64,000 nt of DNA, taken from the NCBI RefSeq assembly GCF_024971095.1, contig NZ_CP069717.1:1364001-1428000 (forward strand), read 5' to 3'. Below, piece by piece: positions 55,780-64,000 of the stretch. A program made the translations under genes and the position numbers. The notes under the pieces are model-generated. The model did no database searches. It was not told the DNA's origin and worked only from the letters and a program-made list of their open reading frames with translations. The DNA comes from Microbacterium neungamense (lineage in GTDB: Bacteria; Actinomycetota; Actinomycetes; Actinomycetales; Microbacteriaceae). Every line of letters starts with the position of its first letter. Position 1 is the stretch's first letter.

Positions 55780-56687
55780 CAGCCCGCCAGATCCGGCGGG
55801 ATCACGCCGAGCACGTCGACCACGTAGACCGCGGCGTCGCCCTTCGCCTCACCCGGCACCACGACGAGCAGCTGCGAGCCGATGGTCGCGTCGGTGACGG
55901 CATCCGCCACCTCCTGCGGCAGCACCGAGGGGTCGGTGCCGAGGGTGGTGCCCCAGGACGAGCTGGTGACGCTGCGGTCCGCCCAGTCCACGGCGGTGTG
56001 CCGGAACAGCGGCGCGTCCTCGCCGACCTTGTCGCCGTCGCCTTCAATCAGCGTCTGCACCACGGGCTTCGTGGGCGCAGAGGCGTCCGGGATGATGACG
56101 CCCGGGCGGCCGTCGGCGGCGCGGACCACGGTCGGCAGTCCGTGGGCGTCGTGGAACAGGTGGCGGCCTTCGGCCTTCGCGAGCAGGGTGTGTATGACGT
56201 CGAAGACGCCGACGATGCTGTCGTCCTGGCTCAGCCCGATCTGCTCGGCCATGCCCTCGGGGAGCTCCTTCGCGGGCAGCGAGGCGACCACCCGGCTGCC
56301 CTCGGTGACGCACGGGATCATCTGCTGCATCCCCGGGATCTGCTGCTCGAGCGAGTCCATGTCCCACAGCCGCGTGCCGCTGCCGAGCTCGGAGCCGGTG
56401 GTGCCGTCGTACAGCGCGAAGGTGAGGATCATGCCCTGGGTGGGCGAGGTCGTCGCCCGGCCGTCGCCGACGATGAGGTCGGCGTACGCGAACTCGTCCG
56501 TGCCGACCGGGGTGACCAGCTCGGCCTCCGGGTCGCCGAGCTCGCCCGAAGCCGTGACCGCGTCCGCCAGGCCCTCCGTGGAGGTGCGCTCGCAGGCGGC
56601 GCCGTCGAATCCCGGCGCGCCGGAGCATCCGGTCAGGGCAAGGGCGGAGAGGGCGAGGACGGAGAGGGCAGCGGACGATCTACGCAC
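55779..56687 (-). CDS. FKBP-type peptidyl-prolyl isomerase-like lipoprotein
   Basis: The 302-aa protein has a lipoprotein signal: basic start (VRRSSAAL), hydrophobic core and lipobox LALTGC (Cys about residue 19), so it is exported and lipidated by Lgt. The mature part holds FKBP-like folds, with one likely domain reading GMILTFALYDGTTGSELGSG and CVTEGSRVVASLPA and a second, less clear half. Several active-site aromatics seem absent, so a chaperone role is as likely as isomerase. The GTG start lies 10 bases after trmI. Confidence 0.8.
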   Translation of the reverse strand: MRRSSAALSVLALSALALTGCSGAPGFDGAACERTSTEGLADAVTASGELGDPEAELVTPVGTDEFAYADLIVGDGRATTSPTQGMILTFALYDGTTGSELGSGTRLWDMDSLEQQIPGMQQMIPCVTEGSRVVASLPAKELPEGMAEQIGLSQDDSIVGVFDVIHTLLAKAEGRHLFHDAHGLPTVVRAADGRPGVIIPDASAPTKPVVQTLIEGDGDKVGEDAPLFRHTAVDWADRSVTSSSWGTTLGTDPSVLPQEVADAVTDATIGSQLLVVVPGEAKGDAAVYVVDVLGVIPPDLAG

Positions 56688-56697
56688 GCGCCCCAGT

Positions 56698-57711
56698 CTA
56701 TTCCGAAGCCTGCTCCGCTTCGCGCGCGGCGGCGGCCGTGCGCGCGCCGGCCGCGGTCTTCTGCGCCTCCCGCACCCGTTTGCGCAGGTTCTTGTCGGTG
56801 ATCTCCCGGTCGCCGACGGCGCCGGGCGTCCACAGCTCCACGTCCTCGTCGCCGTAGCTGGTCTTGGATGCCCGGCGGCGCACCTCGGGCGGGATGGCGC
56901 CCGGTGCGAGGCGACGGGCGGTGAGCAGGAAGCCGGTGTGGGCGACCATGCGGTGGTCGGGGCGGACGGCGAGGCCTTCGACGTGCCAGCCGCGGACCAT
57001 GGTCTCCGAGGCATCCGGCTCGGTGAACAGCCCGGTGCCGCGGATGTACTCGGCGACTCGGGAGAGCTGGGTGGCGGTCGCGACGTAGCAGAGCACCACG
57101 CCGCCGGGCGCCAGGGCGTCCGCGACGGCGTCCATGCACTCCCACGGGGCGAGCATGTCCAGCACGACCCGGTCGACGGTGCCGGCGGGGAACTCGCCGG
57201 GCAGCGCCTCGGCGAGGTCGTCCACGACGACCCGCCAGCTGTCCGGGATGCCGCCGAAGAAGGTCTCCACATTCGCCTTGGCGACCTCGGCGAAGTCCTC
57301 GCGGCGCTCGAAGGAGACCAGCGTGCCGTCGCCGCCGACCGCGCGCAGCAGGGCCAGCGAGAGCGCCCCGGAGCCGACGCCGGCTTCGACGACGGTGGCG
57401 CCGGGGAAGAGGTCCGCCTGCATCACGATCTGCGCGGCGTCCTTCGGGTACACGATGGCCGCGCCGCGCGGCATCGACATCGCGAAGTCGCGCAGCAGCG
57501 GGCGCAGGGCGAGGTAGTCGTGCCCGGAGCTGTTCGTGACGACCGACCCGTCGGGCAGCCCGATGATGTCGGCGTGACGCAGCACGCCGTGGTGCGTGTG
57601 CAGCTCCCCGTCGGCGCGCAGGGTGATGGTGTGCAGACGACCCTTGGGTCCTGTCAGCTGCACGCGGTCGCCCTCGCGGAACGGGCCGCTGGGCCGACGC
57701 GCCGCGGTCAT
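56698..57711 (-). CDS. trmI: tRNA (adenine-58-N1)-methyltransferase TrmI
   Basis: TrmI makes m1A58 in the T-loop of tRNAs. The 337-aa protein has the N-terminal OB-like domain (FREGDRVQLTGPKGRLHTIT), the SAM-binding motif VVEAGVGSGALSLALL with GTLVSFERREDFAEVA, and the VVLDMLAPWECMD motif. The lengthened C-terminal basic, Ala-rich tail is unusual but low-complexity. It overlaps the HAD gene by four bases. In proteasome-containing relatives arc/mpa follows this gene; here the FKBP lipoprotein does. Confidence 0.93.
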   Translation of the reverse strand: MTAARRPSGPFREGDRVQLTGPKGRLHTITLRADGELHTHHGVLRHADIIGLPDGSVVTNSSGHDYLALRPLLRDFAMSMPRGAAIVYPKDAAQIVMQADLFPGATVVEAGVGSGALSLALLRAVGGDGTLVSFERREDFAEVAKANVETFFGGIPDSWRVVVDDLAEALPGEFPAGTVDRVVLDMLAPWECMDAVADALAPGGVVLCYVATATQLSRVAEYIRGTGLFTEPDASETMVRGWHVEGLAVRPDHRMVAHTGFLLTARRLAPGAIPPEVRRRASKTSYGDEDVELWTPGAVGDREITDKNLRKRVREAQKTAAGARTAAAAREAEQASE

Positions 57712-58406
57712 CGCGCGGCCTCCGAGGCGAGACGTCCCTCGCGGTGCAGCGCGACGATGTCATCGGTGGTGCGTCCGCTCAGCGTGGGCCACAGCGCGTG
57801 CGCGCCGGCGTCGTCGAGGGGCACGATGTGCGGCACGCCGAGGGTGACGGCACCGGATGCCAGGCCGGCGGCCAGGCCCGTGCGGGAGTCCTCGATCACG
57901 ACGGCGTCGGCGATGTCGATGCCGAGCAGCTCGGCCGCCCGCAGGTACGGCTCGGGGTGCGGCTTGGGCTGGGAGACGTCGTCGCCGGCGACGATGTGGT
58001 CGAAGGCGTCGAAGTCGATCAGGCCGACGACGCCCTCGGCCATGCGGCGCAGCGACATGGTCACCAGCGCGGTCGGGATGCCGGCGGCGCGCAGGTCCGC
58101 GAGCAGTTCGCGCGCGCCAGGGCGGAACGGCACCCCCTGGGTGCGCAGGGCGTCGGTGACGCGGTCGGTCAGGTGCTGGACGATCGCCTCGGCCTCCATG
58201 TCGACGCCGGCGCGCTGCAGCACCGCGGCGCTGTCGAGCAGTCCGTTGCCGACGAGCTCGACGGCGTCCTGGTGCGTCCACGTGCCGCCGAAGGATTCCA
58301 CCAGCTCGGTCTCGGCCACCATCCAGAACGGTTCGGTGTCGACGAGAGTTCCGTCCATGTCCCATAGGACGGCGCTGGGCCCTCCGGCATCGCTTCTGCT
58401 GTTCAC
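57708..58406 (-). CDS. HAD-superfamily hydrolase (phosphoglucomutase/phosphatase-like)
   Basis: The 232-aa protein has HAD motif I LWDMDGTLVDTEP, motif II ALVTMS, the motif III lysine in SQPKPHPEPYL and motif IV VVIEDSRTGLAAGLASG. The cap is the helical C1 type, as in beta-phosphoglucomutase-like phosphatases. The substrate is unknown. The GTG start at 58406 (VNSRSDAG) heads the leftward operon that runs to lnt. Confidence 0.9.
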   Translation of the reverse strand: MNSRSDAGGPSAVLWDMDGTLVDTEPFWMVAETELVESFGGTWTHQDAVELVGNGLLDSAAVLQRAGVDMEAEAIVQHLTDRVTDALRTQGVPFRPGARELLADLRAAGIPTALVTMSLRRMAEGVVGLIDFDAFDHIVAGDDVSQPKPHPEPYLRAAELLGIDIADAVVIEDSRTGLAAGLASGAVTLGVPHIVPLDDAGAHALWPTLSGRTTDDIVALHREGRLASEAAR

Positions 58407-58492
58407 CGGTCCATGCTATCCGGGCCGCCGCCCCGTCCCGGCCGGGGGCGACTAGCCTGGAGGGACATCGGTTCGAGGAAGGGACACGCGGA

Positions 58493-59338
58493 GTGGACGT
58501 ACTCGGCTCGCGGATCATCGTGGCGGCGTTCGACGGCTGGAACGACGCCGGGGAGGCCGCCAGCGGCGCCATCGCGACGCTGCGCCGCGATGCGGACTAC
58601 GAGCTCGTGCACTCCGCGGACCCGGAGCTGTACTTCGACTACCAGTACACCCGTCCCACCACGGCGATGGACGCCACGGGCCGCCGTCAGCTGCGCTGGC
58701 CGTCGGCGTCGCTGTGGCGCCCGGCGACCTCGGGAGAGGGACCGGAGCTGTGGCTGCTGACCGGCTCAGAGCCGGCCCGGGCGTGGCAGGCGTTCGCGGG
58801 CGAGTTCGTCGACGTCGCGCTGCGCGACGACGTGACCGGGTTCGTGACGCTCGGGGCGATGCTGTCCGACGTGCCGCACACCCGGCCGATCTCGGTGTTC
58901 GCCTCCAGTCAGAACGAAGCGGTGCGGGAGGCGCACGGCCTGGAGCGCTCCACGTACGAGGGCCCGGTCGGCATCCTCAGCGTGTTCGAGCACTTCGCCG
59001 AGACCGCCGGCATCCCCACGGCCAGCCTGTGGGCGAGCGTGCCGCACTACGTCGCGACCGCGGCGCCCTCTCCGAAGGCGACCCTCGCCCTGCTCGACCG
59101 GCTCGAGGAGCTCACCGGCATCGGCACCGACCGCGAGCATCTGCGCACCGAAGCGGCCGCCTGGGAGGCGTCGATCGATGCCGCCGCCGCCGAGGACGAG
59201 GAGATGACGGAATACATCCGGCAGCTGGAGCGCACGCGCGACGCGTGGGACTCCCCGGATGCGTCCGGCGACGCGATCGCGCAGGCGTTCGAGCGCTACC
59301 TGCGCCGCCGCAACGACGGCCCCGACCACAAGCGCTGA
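58493..59338 (+). CDS. PAC2-family protein
   Basis: The 281-aa protein belongs to the PAC2 (proteasome assembly chaperone-like) family: SRIIVAAFDGWNDAGEAASG, LLTGSEPARAWQAFAGEFVD and FVTLGAMLSDVPHTRPISVF. Bacterial PAC2 proteins have no settled function, and no proteasome genes are in view. The GTG start has GAGGAAGGG upstream; TAGCCT (58453-58458) is a possible -10. Its stop lies just before a 21-bp tandem repeat. Confidence 0.88.
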   Translation: MDVLGSRIIVAAFDGWNDAGEAASGAIATLRRDADYELVHSADPELYFDYQYTRPTTAMDATGRRQLRWPSASLWRPATSGEGPELWLLTGSEPARAWQAFAGEFVDVALRDDVTGFVTLGAMLSDVPHTRPISVFASSQNEAVREAHGLERSTYEGPVGILSVFEHFAETAGIPTASLWASVPHYVATAAPSPKATLALLDRLEELTGIGTDREHLRTEAAAWEASIDAAAAEDEEMTEYIRQLERTRDAWDSPDASGDAIAQAFERYLRRRNDGPDHKR

Positions 59339-59340
59339 AG

Positions 59341-59445
59341 CGGACGCTGAGCCCGTCGAAGCGGACGCTGAGCCCGTCGAAGCGGACGCTGAGCCCGTCG
59401 AAGCGGACGCTGAGCCCGTCGAAGCGGACGCTGAGCCCGTCGAAG
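59341..59445. repeat. 21-bp tandem repeat, five exact units, between converging genes
   Basis: The unit CGGACGCTGAGCCCGTCGAA(G) occurs five times without a change, filling the gap between the PAC2 stop (59338) and the uppP stop (59448). TGAGCxxGTCGAAGC is a widely scattered extragenic motif in actinobacteria, and adjacent units can pair. Identical units imply recent expansion. Confidence 0.95.
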
Positions 59446-59447
59446 CG

Positions 59448-60272
59448 TCAGGGCTGCCGCGCCCCCGTCGCGAGCATGATCAGCAGCACGCCGCCGAGCA
59501 GGATGCGGTAGATCACGAACGGCAGGAAGCTGCGCCGGGAGATCCAGCGCATGAAGAACGCGATCACGCCGAGCGCGACGACGAAGGCGATGCCGGTGGC
59601 GGCGAGCGTCTCCCCCATGGTGAAGATCGAGGTCTCGCCCCAGTTCTTGAACAGCTGGTAGAAGCCGCTGCCGAACACGGCGGGGATCGCGAGCAGGAAC
59701 GCGTAGCGGGCGGCGGCGGCGCGCTCGTAGCCCAGGAACAGCCCCATGGTGATCGTGCCTCCGGAGCGGGAGACGCCGGGGACGAGGGCGAGGGCCTGCG
59801 CGAAGCCGTAGGCGATGCCGTGCGGATAGGTGAGCTGGCTGAGGTTGCGGCGCTTGGCGCCGACGTAGTCGGCGATCCCGAGCAGGACGCCGAAGACGAT
59901 GAGCATGATCGCCACGACCCACAGCGAGCGGAACACGGTCTCGATCTGGTCCTGGAAGAGCAGGCCGAGCACCACGATCGGGATGCTGCCGATGATGATC
60001 AGCCAGCCCATCCGGGCATCCGCGTCGGTGCGCGGCACGCGTCCGGTGAGCGAGCCGAACCAGCGCCCGATGATCCGGACGATGTCGCGCCAGAAGAACA
60101 CCACCACGGCCGTCTCAGTGCCGATCTGCGTGATCGCCGTGAAGGCGGCACCCGGGTCGGTCGCCGACGGAAGGAACGATCCGAGGATGCGCAGGTGGGC
60201 GCTGGAGGAGATCGGGAGGAACTCGGTCAGTCCCTGGACGATGCCGAGGATGAGTGCTTCGAGCAGATGCAT
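59448..60272 (-). CDS. uppP: Undecaprenyl-diphosphatase
   Basis: UppP recycles the wall-lipid carrier undecaprenyl pyrophosphate and gives bacitracin resistance. The 274-aa membrane protein has about eight helices and both conserved motifs: [18 protein letters not shown] (Glu-rich motif I) and [13 protein letters not shown] (motif II). The ATG at 60272 begins [10 protein letters not shown]. Its stop lies directly beside the 21-bp repeat. Confidence 0.95.
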   Translation of the reverse strand: MHLLEALILGIVQGLTEFLPISSSAHLRILGSFLPSATDPGAAFTAITQIGTETAVVVFFWRDIVRIIGRWFGSLTGRVPRTDADARMGWLIIIGSIPIVVLGLLFQDQIETVFRSLWVVAIMLIVFGVLLGIADYVGAKRRNLSQLTYPHGIAYGFAQALALVPGVSRSGGTITMGLFLGYERAAAARYAFLLAIPAVFGSGFYQLFKNWGETSIFTMGETLAATGIAFVVALGVIAFFMRWISRRSFLPFVIYRILLGGVLLIMLATGARQP

Positions 60273-60336
60273 GCAGTGGCTTTCTTGATCGTGGGCGCGG
60301 CGCACACGCGCGGGCGGGTGAGCACGGGCGCGGCGG

Positions 60337-61632
60337 TCAGCAGGTGCGCAGCAGATCGGCCAGCACACGCTGGCCGAAGACAAGCGATTCTACGGGGACG
60401 CGCTCATCGACGCCGTGGAACATGCCCGTGAAGTCCAGGCCCGCCGGCAGCCGCAGGGGCGCGAAGCCGTATCCGGTTATCCCGATCGAGGCCAGCGCCT
60501 TGTTGTCGGTGCCGGCGCCGAGGAGATACGGGATGACCGGGACACCGGGGTCGTGACGGCCGAGCGCCGCGATCATGGCCTCCACCAGGTCGCCCTCGAA
60601 CGGGGTCTCCATGCCGATGTCGCGGACGACGGTCTGGATCTCGATGTCGTCGCCGACGATGCGCTGCAGCTCGGCGAGCACGTCGTCCTCGGTGCCGGGG
60701 ATGACGCGCACGTCGATCAACGCCTCCGCGGCCTCCGGGATGACGTTGTGCTTGTAGCCTGCGCTCAGGACCGTCGGGTTGGCGGTGGTGCGGAAGGTGG
60801 AGCGCAGGAACGCCTCGGCGGGGCCGGATGCCGCGGCGAGGACATCCGGATCGTCCACGGGGCGTCCGGTGAGCGCGCTCAGCCCGTCCAGCAGGGCGCG
60901 TGTGGTCGGGGTGAGGCGGACGGGCCAGCGCGTGCGTCCGATCGCCGCGACCGCCTCGGCGAGGCGGGTGACCGCATTCTCCTCGTGGAGGCGGCTGCCG
61001 TGCCCGGCGCGTCCCTTCGCGACCAGCCGGAGCCACATCAGGGCCTTCTCCCCCACCTGCAGCAGGTAGGCGCGCCGGTCGTCCACGGTGATGGAGTAGC
61101 CGCCCACCTCACTGATCGCCTCCGTGGCGCCGCGGAACCACTCCGGCCGGTTCCGCACCACCAGGGCCGAGCCCTCGACTCCCCCGTTCTCCTCGTCGGC
61201 GAAGAAGGCCAGGATGAGGTCGCGCTCCGGCTGCTCTCCGCCGCGGAGGATGTCCCCGACGGCGGCGAGGATCATCGCGTCCATGTTCTTCATGTCGACA
61301 GCGCCGCGCCCCCACAGCATCCCGTCGCGGATCTCGCCCGCGAACGGGTCGACACTCCAGTCCTCGGCGATCGCGGGGACGACGTCGAGGTGGCCGTGAA
61401 CCACGAGCGCCGGGCGCTCCGGGTCGCGGCCGGGCACGCGCGCCATCACGTTCGTGCGCCGCGGGATCGGCTCGTAGTACTCGGGGGTCAGCCCGAGCCC
61501 CTCGAGCCGGGCGCCGACGTACTCGGCGGCTTCCCGTTCCCCGTTCGCCTTGCCGCCTCCCCAGTTCGACGTGTCGATGCGGATGAGGTCTCGGGCGATC
61601 TCGACGACCTCGGGACGTTCGGGCTCCGGCAT
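60337..61632 (-). CDS. M20-family metallopeptidase / amidohydrolase
   Basis: The 431-aa protein has the M20 zinc motifs [11 protein letters not shown] (His ligand and Asp), [10 protein letters not shown] (bridging Asp) and [12 protein letters not shown] (catalytic Glu and ligand), a dimerisation lid and the final His in [11 protein letters not shown]. It resembles the ArgE/DapE/CPG2-like dipeptidase branch with the substrate unspecified. It is divergent from the tRNA-Leu gene. Confidence 0.92.
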   Translation of the reverse strand: MPEPERPEVVEIARDLIRIDTSNWGGGKANGEREAAEYVGARLEGLGLTPEYYEPIPRRTNVMARVPGRDPERPALVVHGHLDVVPAIAEDWSVDPFAGEIRDGMLWGRGAVDMKNMDAMILAAVGDILRGGEQPERDLILAFFADEENGGVEGSALVVRNRPEWFRGATEAISEVGGYSITVDDRRAYLLQVGEKALMWLRLVAKGRAGHGSRLHEENAVTRLAEAVAAIGRTRWPVRLTPTTRALLDGLSALTGRPVDDPDVLAAASGPAEAFLRSTFRTTANPTVLSAGYKHNVIPEAAEALIDVRVIPGTEDDVLAELQRIVGDDIEIQTVVRDIGMETPFEGDLVEAMIAALGRHDPGVPVIPYLLGAGTDNKALASIGITGYGFAPLRLPAGLDFTGMFHGVDERVPVESLVFGQRVLADLLRTC

Positions 61633-61742
61633 GCTCCCAGGCTATCGAACCCGGATGCCACGCCCGGGCGCTGTGCCGGTTCGATCCGGGGTCCGGAACG
61701 TGCTAATCTCGTTCTTCGGTCGGCAACGACCTTTCATCACCT

Positions 61743-61808
61743 GCGCGGGTGGCGGAATAGGTAGACGCGCTAGCTTGAGGTGCTAGTGCCCGCATAGGGC
61801 GTGGGGGT

Positions 61809-61826
<18 letters not shown>
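61743..61826 (+). tRNA. tRNA-Leu (anticodon GAG)
   Basis: The acceptor GCGCGGG (61743-61749) pairs with CTCGCGC (61819-61825, one G-T). The anticodon stem CTAGC/GCTAG closes the loop TTGAGGT with GAG at 61777-61779. The variable arm is long and the T-arm reads GGTTCAAGTCC. CCA is not encoded (CGA follows). TAATCT (61704-61709) is a likely -10. The reading frame of the broken glmS copy runs into this tRNA from the other strand. Confidence 0.95.
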
Positions 61827-63704
<1,878 letters not shown>

Positions 63705-63781
63705 GCGAACGATTCAGGTTCGCGCGGCTGGGAAACCCGATTGCGATGCGCGGCGGGGCCGCGGCGGGCGGGCATTGGCAG

Positions 63782-63832
63782 GACGACGCCCCCGCGACCG
63801 CTGGGGGGAGTCAGCGCTGGTCGCGGGGGCGT
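63782..63832 (-). terminator. Terminator hairpin between the LAVTG-protein gene and glmS
   Basis: A perfect 16-bp GC-rich stem (63782-63797 with 63817-63832) encloses 19 bases that can pair further (AGCGCT). No T-run follows on the minus strand. It would end the transcript of the upstream wall-protein gene. Confidence 0.75.
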
Positions 63833-63849
63833 CGCCTGGTCAGCGCGCG

Positions 63850-64000
63850 CTATGCACGCGCGCTCCGACGGGCCAGGATGACCGCGAACGCGCCGAGCGC
63901 GATCGTGAGCAACCCGAACAGGGCGAGCCGCGCGAACTGGGCGGCGTCGGCACCGGTCACGGCGAGCGAGCCGACCTCGACGGTCGCGCTGTCGCTGTCG
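63850..64000 (-). CDS. Cell-wall-anchored surface protein, C-terminal end (5' part outside window)
   Basis: The last 49 residues are visible. They read LAVTGADAAQ, then a membrane segment (FARLALFGLLTIALGAFAVI) and the basic end ARRSARA, with stop TAG at 63850-63852. LAxTG, a helix and a basic tail form a sorting signal for class E/D-type sortases of high-GC Gram-positives. The rest of the protein, and hence its function, is beyond the window. Direction is the same as glmS, separated by a terminator. Confidence 0.8.
   Translation of the reverse strand, partial: DSDSATVEVGSLAVTGADAAQFARLALFGLLTIALGAFAVILARRSARA

Noticed and set aside
59341..59445. The 21-bp array as a CRISPR
   Set aside because: There are no spacers; units are directly adjacent. 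No cas gene is present in the window.

Overview
The window is high-GC actinobacterial DNA, most like a Microbacteriaceae (Microbacterium-type) chromosome. The grounds are the his-trp-lgt-gltBD-pyk-polA gene order, RbpA, PafBC, an ANTAR response regulator (PdtaR type), a LAxTG wall-sorting signal, frequent GTG starts, and several genes with a TANNNT -10 box only 6-7 nt before the start codon (leaderless transcripts). No database was searched; family names come from motifs read in the translations.

Layout. 1-14.3 kb (+): end of hisG, hisF, hisI, a trp-operon membrane protein, a HGxxPAAW protein, trpC, trpB, trpA, lgt, gltB, gltD and pyk, then a strong terminator. 14.3-27.2 kb: tRNA-Leu(CAA), an ANTAR regulator, a hotdog thioesterase (-), polA, a DUF885 peptidase-like protein, a luciferase-like monooxygenase, two MFS transporters, an SGNH hydrolase, a broken YczE-type membrane gene, dinB and an alpha/beta hydrolase. 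27.2-29.1 kb: a PAP2-lipid kinase fusion with three reading-frame lesions and a small HTH gene. 29.2-30.6 kb (-): a zeta-type toxin-antitoxin pair.

30.67-43.87 kb is an accessory island that I read as a Tn7-like transposon. tnsA, tnsB, tnsC and tniQ (all -) lie at its right end, and a 22-bp inverted repeat (21/22 identical) lies near both ends. tniQ is split by an IS110-family element and tnsB carries a one-base frameshift. The cargo is an operon of a motif-I-only adenine methyltransferase half, a 1102-aa GIY-YIG-like/helicase protein whose C-terminus is another methyltransferase N-half, a separate protein that supplies the NPPY catalytic motif, an unrecognised 278-aa protein and a small XRE regulator. 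This looks like a Type ISP-like restriction-modification machine split over several polypeptides. It is the most interesting system here.

43.9-64 kb: a decayed AraC gene, a DUF308 protein, an SDR oxidoreductase, NfeD plus an SPFH protein, a GDPD-type phosphodiesterase and rbpA. A tight leftward operon follows (HAD hydrolase, trmI, FKBP lipoprotein, pafB, pafC, tatA, tatC, a Ski2-like helicase, lnt). Then come a PAC2 protein, a 21-bp tandem repeat, uppP, an M20 peptidase and tRNA-Leu(GAG). A glmS copy with two frameshifts and no C-terminal tail and the end of a LAVTG wall-anchored protein close the window.

Several genes (yczE, PAP2-kinase, tnsB, glmS, araC) carry frame lesions. Some may be assembly errors, but glmS also lacks its catalytic C-tail, which points to real decay there.
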